Source: Chlorobiaceae bacterium
GTDB taxonomy: Bacteria; Bacteroidota; Chlorobiia; Chlorobiales; Chlorobiaceae
NCBI GenBank assembly: GCA_013334525.1
Contig: JAAXXK010000001.1
Location: 40,868-104,867, forward strand
Direction: 5' to 3'
Length of the DNA stretch: 64,000 nt
The position numbers were made by a program, and so were the translations under genes. Of the stretch, positions 1-9,235 are shown one piece after another (the first letter of the stretch is position 1; every line of letters starts with the position of its first letter). The notes under the pieces were generated by a model. It ran no database searches. It was not told the DNA's origin and saw only the letters and a list, made by a program, of their open reading frames with translations.

Positions 1-72
1 CCACTCTGAATCAGGCAAAATACCGTCAAGCGCAATCGTTGCGCCTGGCCATACACTTCTTACAATAGCCAT
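1..72 (-). CDS. 5' end of an unidentified gene (partial, runs off the window)
   Basis: An ATG on the minus strand at 72-70 is preceded by a strong ribosome binding site (GGAGGTGA, on the minus strand at about 84-77) with good spacing. The open frame continues through the window edge without a stop, giving 24 codons that begin MAIVRSVWPGATIALDG. Too little is visible to assign a family. The call rests on the Shine-Dalgarno and the open frame only. Confidence 0.55.
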   Translation of the reverse strand, partial: MAIVRSVWPGATIALDGILPDSEW

Positions 73-554
73 AAGTCACCTCCGCTTGAATATTATTAAG
101 TGTGGACGTTCCGGATATCAATTATTGTCGGCGTAATACTGCTCCATGGAGAATGGATCCCCTGGCATTCATTTCAGGCAAGGGCACTTGTCGGCCCGGT
201 GCAAAAAGGATGAACTTCCAGTTACTGCAATCCAGGAAATGCGAAAGGCTCTGATACTCGTCAGCTCACGGTTGTGATAGCATGCAGCAGTTCAATGAAC
301 GCTGGTCTCGGATGGGGTAGCGGTTCATCAACAAGTTGTCGTGACCGGTTAAAATGTTTTGATGCGTTAATTCGTGAACCTTCGATAAACTTTGTTCTTG
401 GTAATTAACTTAATAGTAATTAGTATTAAGTAGTTGTATTTCCAAAAATATTTTTACTCTCAATAAGCGGTTGCGGCTTTGCGGGAATCGCTCTTTCGAC
501 AATACCATGGAGAAAAGACGGGGCTTTGCCTGGCGATGTTGATCGGTTGCCGTT
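73..554. other. intergenic, no gene seen
   Basis: About 480 bases between the partial minus-strand gene and the 3' end of the NUDIX gene. It presumably holds the promoter of the partial gene near 85-150. It becomes AT-rich around 350-450. Only short frames with no family resemblance occur, and I see no RNA gene or convincing terminator. Confidence 0.5.
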
Positions 555-947
555 TTAGTGAACGGAGGAAAAAAAATCTGAGAGCACGATGTCGAAACCG
601 TATGCGAGCTGAAGGGAGGCGAGCTGATCTGCGGAAAACCATTGAAGGCGTTGCCCTTCATGCAGTGTGATGTTTTGGGTTTCGACATTGAACTCCATGA
701 AGAAGATGTATTCAGTGCGGTCCGAAAAGTCGTAGACCGCATGTAGGCGACCGAGTGAGACGTCTGTTTCGATCTCTTCAAGCATTTCACGGACGATGCA
801 GGCTTCGGGTGTTTCACCCTCTTCGACATGACCACCGGGCAGGTCCCACATGTTGGGATAGGGGATATCAGGCCTGTCATCTCTCAGGAAAAGCAGTACC
901 TCCTTGCGGATGTTGAAGAGAATGATGCTTGTGCCTGATCTTTTCAT
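555..947 (-). CDS. NUDIX hydrolase
   Basis: The product hydrolyses a nucleoside diphosphate linked to some moiety X; the substrate cannot be told from sequence. The Nudix box is complete: GGHVEEGETPEAC followed by REMLEEIE, matching Gx5Ex7REUxEExGU apart from a non-Gly near its end. I take the ATG at 947 (130 residues), which begins MKRSGTSIILFN right at the domain start. The frame stays open to a TTG at 1031 (158 residues), so an N-terminal extension of 28 residues is possible. Neither start has a clear ribosome binding site. The gene stands alone, facing away from the injection-system cluster. Confidence 0.85.
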   Translation of the reverse strand: MKRSGTSIILFNIRKEVLLFLRDDRPDIPYPNMWDLPGGHVEEGETPEACIVREMLEEIETDVSLGRLHAVYDFSDRTEYIFFMEFNVETQNITLHEGQRLQWFSADQLASLQLAYGFDIVLSDFFSSVH

Positions 948-2066
948 GGGATGTTTGACAATGGTGTATGGACCTGGATAGGGAGAGTCGTATTTGATGC
1001 TCTTTCTCGCGATCGATGTTTCTCGCTCCAAACTGGCGGCACGTTCTCTTTTGCTGCTCTGATTTTTTCGTTAATGGCGACTCAATGCCAACAGTTATGA
1101 TCTTTATTCACTCCCGTATCGGGAAATTGGTCGGTTATAGGCCGTAACAAATAATGCATTTAAGGATGATGTGAAAGATGATGTTGGCAATGATTTCTTT
1201 CCGGCCTGATGGCTTGTATCATTCACTTAATAAATCCGAAATAATTTCCAATAAATTTAAATTTCTTTAAATTAAATCAATCTTCTATTCGTTTCCTATA
1301 TCCATATCGCTCAGGGTCGTTCATTTTGTATTAGAATACTGAAAATGTCTTTGGTGTATCATATAAAATATATATAGGTATGGTGGGCGCGGTTAGCGGC
1401 CACATCTTCCCGTCCTCTCTTCCTTTTCCCATAAGTTGTTTATACATAGACATATAAACTGAAGTCTGTGTGAGGGTGATCAGTCTTGTTTGTTGGCGCA
1501 ACGTGTTTTTCGTCAGTTATCAGAGTCATTTGTAACTCTTTTCACAAATTGTTCAGGCACTGGCGATATAGATAATATTCTGAATATCAATAAGTGGAGT
1601 ATATATAGTTTATAGTGCCTGGAGATTGAGACGCAGGTCAATGCTATTCGTTTTAATGTATGGGGGAGGAGGTTTCATTATAATGTATCTGTTCATGTGC
1701 ATGTGTTTTGAAGATGCTTTATATAATACGTATGGGTGTGATTCATAAAACGTATATTTGATCGTCAATATATAATAGCTGAAGGGGCTGTTTTATTATT
1801 GATTCAGCTATTGATTTCAGGCCTGGTTACTTCATTGTTCTGTAATGACGTGTATGACTTATCCGATGAGACGCCTGGGGATTACGGCAAGGCAGGTGCC
1901 AGGGAAGTTTAGGCTACCAGGTTCACCCGGCGACTGGTGAATGGATGAGCGGTCAGGAAACGGGGTATGACGATTTTCCGTTCAACGTGCCTCCCGGGCC
2001 TTTCCGGTGGACTATTATTCCAGGCAAGTAAAGAGGACCTCTTTTTATAACGAACAGCAGGGATGC
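948..2066. other. AT-rich intergenic region upstream of the injection-system cluster
   Basis: About 1.1 kb without a supported gene. Stretches around 1210-1290 and 1340-1380 are strongly AT-rich, unlike the coding DNA on either side. An 8-bp inverted repeat (CAGGCACT at 1554-1561, AGTGCCTG at 1614-1621) brackets a 52-base AT-rich segment that itself holds the small palindrome ATATTC-T-GAATAT. This is the only large gap before the long co-directional cluster, so its promoter and control sites should lie here. No promoter element could be called with confidence. Confidence 0.5.
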
Positions 2067-2660
2067 ATGATTTATCGGTCATTAAAGTTTCTGGCAGGCC
2101 AGCTCGGCACCTACTTCAATGGTCAGGAGAAACCTGGAGGCCTTGCTGCGGTGCCGATCCCGATACTCCAGAACGTGTCGCGACTGGATGAGCAGGAGAT
2201 GAAAAAGGCGAACAACGTCTTTCTCACCCTGGTTAACCTCTCTGAAGAGGCGACCATGAAAAATATCCCGGGGAACTATGTCGTCAACAGCAACGAGGCG
2301 CATTACGACAATCCTCCGGTCAATATGAACCTCTACCTTCTCTTCAGCGTCTGCATGCCCAGTTACGAGCATGCCCTGATCTACCTTTCGCATACGATCA
2401 CGTTTTTCCAGGGAAAATGCTCTTTTACCAGGCAAAACTCGGTAACGACGCAGGAGGGTCTTCCAGACGATTTCCACATCATCCTGGACCTGTACTCCCT
2501 CACTTTCGAACAGGCAAATTACCTGTGGAGTACCCTTGGGGGAAAACAACACCCGTTTGTCTGCTACAAGGTTCGCCTGTTGCAGATGAAGCGGGATAAC
2601 ACAAGGGAAACGCGAGGGGTGATAAGGCAGGTACGTATCGACGACCAGGCAGGCAGCTGA
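2067..2660 (+). CDS. DUF4255 protein, eCIS cap/tail-terminator (Afp16/Pvc16-like)
   Basis: This 197-residue protein resembles the DUF4255 family (N-terminal MIYRSLKFLAGQLG, central NMNLYLLFSVCMPSYEHAL). Family members cap the end of the sheath and tube in contractile injection particles, as Afp16/Pvc16 do. I chose the ATG at 2067, where family likeness starts. The frame extends 20 codons further upstream to 2007, but that part looks unrelated. It is the first gene of the cluster; the next gene follows after 31 bases. Function is inferred from family and position. Confidence 0.8.
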   Translation: MIYRSLKFLAGQLGTYFNGQEKPGGLAAVPIPILQNVSRLDEQEMKKANNVFLTLVNLSEEATMKNIPGNYVVNSNEAHYDNPPVNMNLYLLFSVCMPSYEHALIYLSHTITFFQGKCSFTRQNSVTTQEGLPDDFHIILDLYSLTFEQANYLWSTLGGKQHPFVCYKVRLLQMKRDNTRETRGVIRQVRIDDQAGS

Positions 2661-2691
2661 GATTGCTTAATACACACGTAAAGATTGACAG

Positions 2692-3903
2692 ATGAGCGTT
2701 ACGGTTACATATGACATCCTGTTCGAAGTGAAGCTCCTTCACCACTATTTCCTGAACAAGGGATCAGGAAATTATGAGCAGATGAACGACGATGCGAAGG
2801 CGGAGATGATGCTGAAGTATGATGTGCGGGATTTCCTGGATATCACGCCTACTGCCGAATGCAGGAAAAACCTTGAAAGGCATCGCTGCATCTTCAAGAA
2901 GACCTCTACGGGCATCATTGTCGGCCTGAAAGCTTGTCCGGATGAGCTGACCCCCGGTAAAAACAGGCCATGCCTTGATCTGGACGCCGATCTGGCTTTT
3001 ACCTTCCATATCAGCCTGATCGATTTCAACCTGATGAACTACACTGCGCTGCCATTCACCGGAAACAGCGGCAATGTTTATGTATTCCAGAACATAAAGG
3101 GAGCCTCAGGCAAGCTGTTTCCTGGCCTGTCGGCAGTTCCCCCGACCTATGCCGCTGGCACTCAGTACCTGCCTGGGGATATGGTCGCCGATGATGCCGC
3201 GAGCCCGACAACGCTGTTCACGGCCACGCGTAAAACCGTGAGCCCTACGACAACAGTCGCGGACTGGCAGTCTGAAAACAGCAGTGACGGCCTGCCGATG
3301 TGCTATGCAAACTCCCTTGACCGGCACCAGCTTGTACGGCAGATACTGTCGTACAGGGTAAAAACAGCTGGGGTGAACCCGGAAATTTCGCTCAAGACAG
3401 CTTCAGGCCAGAGCGTTACCCCCGGAAGCGTCACGTTGCCGGGAGAGTTCAGTACCATCCAGGTTGACCTTCGGGAGTTTCCGGAGGGATTCTATTCGAT
3501 GCACGCGCAGTCGGCCGACCTGACCTATCAGGATGACATCACCTTTTATCTCCTTCAGTCGAGGGAGGCCCCCTTCGCCGTATTGCGGCTTTCGGTCAAA
3601 AGCGACACGGCGGCCTACGATATGCTCGATCCTCAGGGTGACCTGCTCAGCCCGGTCTATGAACTGCGGTTTCGCAACAGGGCGACGCATTGGCGCTATG
3701 TGGGCAGGCAATTCGATGCAAACGCGGTTACTGACGAGCCGATGCCGCTTACGCGCTTCGGTTTCATCGAGCATGTTTCTGTGCCGGACAAAGACGGCAA
3801 TCCCGTGGACGACCTTCAAAACCCGGAAGTGGTTATGATCAAGGCTGAAGCGCTAACCGTTACGGCTGAAAAGAAATTCTACTCGGAAATTCATATCCAT
3901 TAA
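2692..3903 (+). CDS. uncharacterised eCIS-cluster protein with a chitin-binding-like segment
   Basis: 403 residues, family not recognised. The first ~115 residues contain the hydrophobic-aromatic segment ILFEVKLLHHYFLNKG. Residues ~150-197 contain YAAGTQYLPGDMVADD, then LFTATRKTVSPTTTVADWQ, which follows the pattern (A-x-x-Y-x-x-G-D-x-V ... Y/F-x-A ... P ... W) of CBM5/12 chitin-binding modules. The C-terminal half is beta-rich. It lies between the cap protein and the first sheath, so a structural or surface-decorating role is plausible. There is no signal peptide, as expected for a particle assembled in the cytoplasm. The carbohydrate-binding idea is inference. Confidence 0.65.
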   Translation: MSVTVTYDILFEVKLLHHYFLNKGSGNYEQMNDDAKAEMMLKYDVRDFLDITPTAECRKNLERHRCIFKKTSTGIIVGLKACPDELTPGKNRPCLDLDADLAFTFHISLIDFNLMNYTALPFTGNSGNVYVFQNIKGASGKLFPGLSAVPPTYAAGTQYLPGDMVADDAASPTTLFTATRKTVSPTTTVADWQSENSSDGLPMCYANSLDRHQLVRQILSYRVKTAGVNPEISLKTASGQSVTPGSVTLPGEFSTIQVDLREFPEGFYSMHAQSADLTYQDDITFYLLQSREAPFAVLRLSVKSDTAAYDMLDPQGDLLSPVYELRFRNRATHWRYVGRQFDANAVTDEPMPLTRFGFIEHVSVPDKDGNPVDDLQNPEVVMIKAEALTVTAEKKFYSEIHIH

Positions 3904-3921
3904 CTCCAACGAAGCAATCAT

Positions 3922-5391
3922 ATGGCGACGACTTACAAAACACCCGGCGTATACGTCGAAGAGATTTCCAAACTGCCGCCCTCGGTGGCCCAGGTGGAAA
4001 CTGCCATTCCCGCATTTATCGGGTACACAGCGAAAGATTCCTATAAGGGAATCACGCTCGTGGCAAAACCAAAACGCATCAAGTCACTTGCCGAGTTTGT
4101 CGAAATTTTCGGAACGGCGAGCCCGGCGACGATCAAGACTGGTAGCGACAGCGGTATCAAGATCAAAAAGGAGGGCAGCGAGTTCAAGCTGGACGGCGAG
4201 CTGACCGACCCGTTCCTCTCCCTCAGTTACCGGTTGTATTACAGCCTGCAGCTTTACTTCGGCAACGGGGGCGGTCCCTGCTACATAGTTTCCTGCGGTA
4301 AATACAAGAGCAACAACGCCGTTTCCAATACCGAAATGGCCACGGCGCTGCAGGCCCTGAAGAAAGAGGACGAACCGACCATGATCGTACTGGCCGATGC
4401 GGTCTCCCTCACCGATGTCGATCAGTATTACGCCCTCTACACCAGCGCCCTTGCGCAATGCGCCGATCTGATGGACAGGGTCGTGATCATCGATCTGCAC
4501 ATTGCGGCGTCAAACAAGGGCGAGGCAGCATTCTCGGATCTCGAAACCCAATTCAGGGGAAAGATCGGGATCAATTCGCTGAGCTACGGTGCAGCCTACT
4601 ACCCATGGCTGAAGACCTCCCTCGATTACTATATCGATGAAACCGCCATATCCATCCTGCCTCTGGGCACCGATATCCCCGTAAACACCGTTTTGCGCAA
4701 ATATCCCCCGGCAGGCTCGACGACCCTCACGCCCGGTGATGAAACGACATCACTCTTCCACTGCCAGAGCTCGCTGTATGCCATGCTGAAAAAGGAGATC
4801 GGCAAGTTCAAAATCATCGCTCCGCCATCGCCCGCCATCGCCGGCGTCTATGCCATGGTCGACAGTACCCGCGGAGTCTGGAAAGCCCCGGCGAATGTTT
4901 CGCTCAATTATGTGGTGGAGCCTGCCGTCAAGATCGATGATGAGGACCAGAAGGACATGAATGTGACCTCTACCGGAAAATCGGTCAATGCGATCCGCAC
5001 ATTCACCGGCAAGGGAGTTCTTGTCTGGGGAGCGCGAACGCTGGCGGGCAATGACAACGAATGGCGCTATATCAGCGTCCGCAGGTTCTACAACATGGTG
5101 GAGGAGAGCGTCAAGAAGGCAACGGAACCGTTTGTCTTTGAGCCTAACGACGCCAATACCTGGGTCAAGGTGCGCGCCATGATCGAGAACTTCCTGATCC
5201 TGCAATGGCGTCAGGGCGCCTTGATGGGGGCCAAGCCGGAAGAGGCGTTCTTTGTCAATGTCGGCCTTGGCGAAACGATGACGGCGCTCGATATCCTGGA
5301 GGGAAGGATGATTGTGGAAATCGGCATGGCGGTCGTCCGTCCGGCTGAATTCATCATTCTCCGCTTCAGCCACAAAATGGTCGGTTCTTAA
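3922..5391 (+). CDS. contractile tail sheath protein 1 (Afp2/3/4-like)
   Basis: 489 residues. The N terminus TYKTPGVYVEEISKLPPSVA is the classic start of phage-tail sheath subunits, and the C-terminal ~170 residues (RGVWKAPANV, WGARTLAGNDNEWRY, VRPAEFIILRFSHKM) form the conserved sheath core. Subunits polymerise around the inner tube and contract to drive it outward. The ATG at 3922 follows the previous gene by 18 bases. A paralogue follows directly. The length matches family norms. Confidence 0.95.
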   Translation: MATTYKTPGVYVEEISKLPPSVAQVETAIPAFIGYTAKDSYKGITLVAKPKRIKSLAEFVEIFGTASPATIKTGSDSGIKIKKEGSEFKLDGELTDPFLSLSYRLYYSLQLYFGNGGGPCYIVSCGKYKSNNAVSNTEMATALQALKKEDEPTMIVLADAVSLTDVDQYYALYTSALAQCADLMDRVVIIDLHIAASNKGEAAFSDLETQFRGKIGINSLSYGAAYYPWLKTSLDYYIDETAISILPLGTDIPVNTVLRKYPPAGSTTLTPGDETTSLFHCQSSLYAMLKKEIGKFKIIAPPSPAIAGVYAMVDSTRGVWKAPANVSLNYVVEPAVKIDDEDQKDMNVTSTGKSVNAIRTFTGKGVLVWGARTLAGNDNEWRYISVRRFYNMVEESVKKATEPFVFEPNDANTWVKVRAMIENFLILQWRQGALMGAKPEEAFFVNVGLGETMTALDILEGRMIVEIGMAVVRPAEFIILRFSHKMVGS

Positions 5392-5417
5392 CAGCAACTT
5401 CTAACATCCAAAACATT

Positions 5418-7421
5418 ATGGCTTACAAGACTCCGGGCGTGTATATCAAGGAAGTTGCTCTTTTTCCCCCATCGGTAGCCCAGGTGGAAACAGCTGTACC
5501 GGCGTTCGTCGGTTACACGGAGAAAGCAGCCGATCCCAACGGCAAGAGCCTTGCTGGCGTTCCTGCAAGGATAAAATCGTTGGTGGAGTTCCAGTCACTG
5601 TTCGGCGGCGAATATGTGCCGACAAGTTACAAGGTGGTGGTCGAGAGCGCCGCAGCCAATTCACTGGTATCGGTCGCTCCCGACAAGAGGTTCTATCTTT
5701 TCGACGCCCTTCGTCAGTTTTATGACAACGGTGGAGGGAACTGCTACATCGTCAGCGTTGGATCATACGATGAAGCCATCGACTTTGACAGCCTCAAAGG
5801 GGGACTGGACCGCCTGAAAAAGGTGGATGAACCGACCCTGCTCCTCTCTCCGGATGCGGTGGGGCTCAGGGACAGCCTCGACAAGCCCGACCTGGCCGGT
5901 TTCACCGATCTCCAGAAGGAGCTGCTCACCCAATGCGCAACCCTGCAGGATCGCTTCGCCATCCTCGATATCCTTGAGGGGCAGCTGGCTGAAGATGTTT
6001 CCAACAAACCGATATCCAATTTCAGGGACACCATCGGCATCAACAACCTGAGTTACGGTGCCGCCTATTATCCCTGGATCGTCACCAGTTACAGCTATGA
6101 CATCAGCTTCAGGCAACTGCATTTTTATGACAAGAGCGACCTGCTCACTGAGATTCTCAATTACATTCCCTATGCCAGGAATGATGCCGAAAAAGGGTTG
6201 GTCTCTGCTTTGGCGGTGAACCTGGCCGATACCAATGCCACGATAAACATCACCGATTCATCGCTGAACAAGACAAGGCTGCTGAGGGAGGGGATTTCCC
6301 ACCTGAAAGGGCTGCTTTCGGGGTACCAGGCGAAAATTGCGGCAAATACGGCTCTGGTCACCAACATGACCGCCTATCTCAACCTGCTTGCCGGCATTGT
6401 GCTCTCATTCAAGAACGCCGAGAGCCAGTCGCTGGCCGGATCGGGGTACCGCAAGGAGATCGACTCGATCAAGTCAGATGCGGCGCTTGTGGCGGCCATC
6501 GTGGCCCTTGTTGCGGTAGAAAAGAATCCGAAAACGGTTGCCAATACAGTCTCTACGCGAACCGACACGGTGGTTGCCGCACTCTACAAGCCACTGGAAA
6601 CAGATTGGCTGGGTGGAAAAACCGTTGCGACCGTACTGGCCGACGCAACGGCCTTTACGGCAAACAGCGCAGGATGCCTCAGCATTATCAACAAGCTGGC
6701 CGGCAGTGTGACGACCATTCTCGACGCCTATCAGCGCCTGCTGGATGCGGCCCTTCATTTTGAAGTCGAGGCTGAAGAGGCTGTTTTTGCAGGGCACCTG
6801 TTTTTCGGTGGCGTGCGTGACAAGATTGTCGAATACCTGCGTACGATTCCGCCATCCGGATCGGTGGCCGGCATCTATTCCGCAGTCGACTACTCACGGG
6901 GGGTATGGAAAGCTCCCGCCAACGTGAGCATCAACTCGATCGTCGGCCCTGCCGTCAAGATAGACAGCAGGGATCAGGAGGATCTGAACGTGCACACTAC
7001 CGGCAAATCGGTGAACGCCATCAGGGCCTTCACCGGTAAAGGCACCCTGGTATGGGGCGCACGAACGCTTGCCGGCAACGATAACGAATGGCGGTATGTG
7101 CCGGTCCGCAGGTTTTTCATCATGGTCGAGGAGAGTACCAAAAAGGCCTCGGAACCGTTTGTTTTCGAGTCCAACGATGCCAACACCTGGGTCAAGGTAC
7201 GGGCAATGATTGAGAACTTCCTGATCCTTCAGTGGCGCGCCGGCGCATTGCAGGGAGCGAAACCCAACGAGGCTTTTTATGTCAGGGTAGGGCTGAACGA
7301 GACCATGACCGCACAGGATATCCTGGAAGGGTACATGATCATCGAGATCGGCATGGCCGTAGTCAGGCCCGCAGAGTTCATCATCCTGAGGTTCAGCCAC
7401 AAGATGCTCTCCGGCGGCTGA
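5418..7421 (+). CDS. contractile tail sheath protein 2, with large internal insertion
   Basis: 667 residues, a paralogue of the preceding sheath: same N terminus (AYKTPGVYIKEVALFPPSVA) and nearly the same C-terminal core (GNDNEWRY, PAEFIILRFSHKM). About 180 extra residues lie between the N-terminal domain and the core (roughly residues 255-460); this insert is Ala/Leu/Thr-rich and mostly helical in appearance. Larger second or third sheath variants occur in Afp-type particles, where they may sit near the baseplate or decorate the surface. The exact place of this one is unknown. Confidence 0.93.
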   Translation: MAYKTPGVYIKEVALFPPSVAQVETAVPAFVGYTEKAADPNGKSLAGVPARIKSLVEFQSLFGGEYVPTSYKVVVESAAANSLVSVAPDKRFYLFDALRQFYDNGGGNCYIVSVGSYDEAIDFDSLKGGLDRLKKVDEPTLLLSPDAVGLRDSLDKPDLAGFTDLQKELLTQCATLQDRFAILDILEGQLAEDVSNKPISNFRDTIGINNLSYGAAYYPWIVTSYSYDISFRQLHFYDKSDLLTEILNYIPYARNDAEKGLVSALAVNLADTNATINITDSSLNKTRLLREGISHLKGLLSGYQAKIAANTALVTNMTAYLNLLAGIVLSFKNAESQSLAGSGYRKEIDSIKSDAALVAAIVALVAVEKNPKTVANTVSTRTDTVVAALYKPLETDWLGGKTVATVLADATAFTANSAGCLSIINKLAGSVTTILDAYQRLLDAALHFEVEAEEAVFAGHLFFGGVRDKIVEYLRTIPPSGSVAGIYSAVDYSRGVWKAPANVSINSIVGPAVKIDSRDQEDLNVHTTGKSVNAIRAFTGKGTLVWGARTLAGNDNEWRYVPVRRFFIMVEESTKKASEPFVFESNDANTWVKVRAMIENFLILQWRAGALQGAKPNEAFYVRVGLNETMTAQDILEGYMIIEIGMAVVRPAEFIILRFSHKMLSGG

Positions 7422-7485
7422 TGGACGGGCATCAACATCAACGATTCAAACGAACGACAAGCAATAACCAAAACAACAGACCGCT

Positions 7486-7917
7486 ATGGCAAATTATCCC
7501 ATTCCAAAGTTTCATTTCCAGGTTCAATGGGGCGGAACCCGTATCGGGTTTTCTGAAGTCACGGGCCTGACCATTGAAAATGAAGTGATCGAGTACCGTG
7601 AAGGCAACAGCCCCGAGTATAACAAGATCAAGATGCCGGGGTTGCACAAGTTCGGGAACATCACCCTCAAACGCGGCATTTTTGCCAATGACAACGAATA
7701 TTTCAACTGGCTCAATACCGTCAAGCTCAATACCATCGAGCGCAGGGATCTGATCATCAGCCTGCTCAACGAGAACCATGAGCCGGTCGTTTCCTACAAG
7801 GTGAAAAATGCATGGCCGGTCAAGATCCAGGCTCCCGACCTGAAGAGCGATGCCAACGAGGTCGCGATCGAGAGCATTGAACTGGCCCATGAGGGGCTGG
7901 TAATCCAGAATGGATAA
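7486..7917 (+). CDS. inner tube protein 1 (Afp1/5-like, T4 gp19 family)
   Basis: 143 residues of the phage tail-tube/Hcp-like fold. Family signs are FHFQVQWGGTRIGFSEVTGL near the N terminus, the central KRGIF...NDNEYFNWLN and the C-terminal IESIELAHEGL. Hexamers of this protein stack inside the sheath as the channel that is expelled on firing. A divergent paralogue follows after 8 bases, matching the two-tube-gene arrangement of Afp/PVC clusters. Confidence 0.93.
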   Translation: MANYPIPKFHFQVQWGGTRIGFSEVTGLTIENEVIEYREGNSPEYNKIKMPGLHKFGNITLKRGIFANDNEYFNWLNTVKLNTIERRDLIISLLNENHEPVVSYKVKNAWPVKIQAPDLKSDANEVAIESIELAHEGLVIQNG

Positions 7918-7925
7918 GCAGGGGT

Positions 7926-8378
7926 ATGGCAGAACAGGGTAAACATTTCCCACCGGTAGGGTTTCACTTCCGGGTGGTGTTCACCGGCATAGGCAGCGAC
8001 GACATTGACAGCCGCTTCCAATCGGTTTCCGGCCTCAGCATGGAGCTGGAGACGGAGTCCAGGAAAGAGGGGGGGGAGAACCGGTATGAACATGTCCTGC
8101 CGGTTCGGGCGAAGTATCCTGTGCTGGTGCTGAAACGGGGTTTGGTCAATGATTCCGAACTGCTGACCAGCTGGTGCAACGACGCATTCCAGTCGCTCAC
8201 CATAAAGCCGGTCGACCTGACCATCTCCCTGCTTAACGCAAACCATGAACCGCTCATGACATGGAGCGTCAAGCATGTCTGGCCGAGGAAATGGAGCCAT
8301 AGCGATCTCAACGCCGAACAGAATGTCCTGGCGATCGAGACCTTTGAGCTTCAGTACCAGTATTTCACGCTCTCATAA
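7926..8378 (+). CDS. inner tube protein 2 (baseplate-proximal tube candidate)
   Basis: 150 residues, same fold as the preceding tube gene (VGFHFRVVFTG, VLKRGLV, LNANHEPLMTWSVKHVWPRKW, ETFELQYQYF). In Afp/PVC clusters the divergent second tube paralogue forms the tube's first layer on the baseplate hub. That role is likely here because the gene sits on the baseplate side of the tube pair. A DUF5908 miniprotein starts 8 bases after its stop. Confidence 0.9.
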   Translation: MAEQGKHFPPVGFHFRVVFTGIGSDDIDSRFQSVSGLSMELETESRKEGGENRYEHVLPVRAKYPVLVLKRGLVNDSELLTSWCNDAFQSLTIKPVDLTISLLNANHEPLMTWSVKHVWPRKWSHSDLNAEQNVLAIETFELQYQYFTLS

Positions 8379-8386
8379 CAGAACCC

Positions 8387-8563
8387 ATGCCGATAGAAAT
8401 CCGTGAACTCAACATTCGCGTAAGCGTAAACCAGAACCAGCAGGAGCAGGATGGCAGCACTGCTCCCGCCGGAGCGTCGGCGGCTCTCCCAGACAAGGAC
8501 GAGCTGATCGCCGAGTGTGTTGAACAGGTGATGGAATTGATAAAACTTCAACATGAACGGTGA
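8387..8563 (+). CDS. DUF5908-type small eCIS protein
   Basis: A 58-residue protein beginning MPIEIRELNIRVSVNQN and ending in a predicted helix (ECVEQVMELIKLQHER), with a flexible Gln/Ala/Ser-rich middle. The MPIEIREL start is typical of the short DUF5908 proteins found between tube and LysM genes in many eCIS clusters. Its stop TGA (8561-8563) overlaps the ATG of the next gene by one base, indicating translational coupling. Its function in the particle is not known. Confidence 0.75.
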   Translation: MPIEIRELNIRVSVNQNQQEQDGSTAPAGASAALPDKDELIAECVEQVMELIKLQHER

Positions 8564-9234
8564 TGGCCAACAATGTTTCCAAGCTGAAGATCTACTCCTA
8601 CCCGGATGCAGACCGCAAAACCGCCGATGACAACATGGAGGTGCTGGTCAACCCGGAGAGCTATTCGCAGAAGATCAGCGTCAAGTTTTCTGAAAAACAG
8701 GCACCCGGAACCACGGCAAAGATGCCCAAGTTCAGCAAGATGGAGCCCCAGAAGCTCGACTTTGAACTGCTCTTCGACAGTACCGGCGTAGTCAACGGCG
8801 TCAGGGACGAGGCCAACGGCGTAGAGGCCGATCTGTCGAGGTTCAAGAAGCTGGTGCTCGAGTACAAGGGTGATCAGCACCGGCCCCGATTCCTGAGCAT
8901 CTATTGGGGAACGCTCAAGTTCGACTGCTGCCTGGAGAGTCTCGACATCACCTACAAGCTGTTCCGCCCGGACGGCCTGCCGCTGCGGGCGCTGGCCAAG
9001 GCGGGATTCATCGGTTCGATGGACGACACCAAGCGGGTATCGAAGGAAAATGCGAGCTCGCCGGACCTTACCCATATCCGTACCGTGATGGAGGGCGACA
9101 GCCTGCCCCTGATGTCGTTTCGCATATACGGTGACCCGAAGTATTACATCGAAGTCGCCAAAGCCAACGGCCTGAACGGTTTCAGGGATCTTAAAACAGG
9201 TTCAAGGATTGTTTTTCCGCCAATAAGGAAATGA
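8563..9234 (+). CDS. LysM-containing tube/baseplate adaptor (Afp7/Pvc7-like)
   Basis: 223 residues. The N-terminal domain (KLKIYSYPDA, LVNPESYSQKISVKF, FDSTGVV) matches the CIS tube-protein N-terminal domain, and the C-terminal ~60 residues (VMEGDSLPLMSFRIYGDPKY to GSRIVFPPI) form a LysM fold. In known particles this protein links tube to spike hub inside the baseplate. I use the ATG at 8563, overlapping the previous stop as TGATG; a GTG one codon earlier (8560) is possible. The VgrG-like gene starts one base after the stop. Confidence 0.92.
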   Translation: MANNVSKLKIYSYPDADRKTADDNMEVLVNPESYSQKISVKFSEKQAPGTTAKMPKFSKMEPQKLDFELLFDSTGVVNGVRDEANGVEADLSRFKKLVLEYKGDQHRPRFLSIYWGTLKFDCCLESLDITYKLFRPDGLPLRALAKAGFIGSMDDTKRVSKENASSPDLTHIRTVMEGDSLPLMSFRIYGDPKYYIEVAKANGLNGFRDLKTGSRIVFPPIRK

Positions 9235-9235
9235 T

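Noticed and set aside
1945-2031. Short plus-strand frame (MSGQETGYDDFPF...) just before the cluster
   Set aside because: Only 28 codons, no ribosome binding site and no family likeness.
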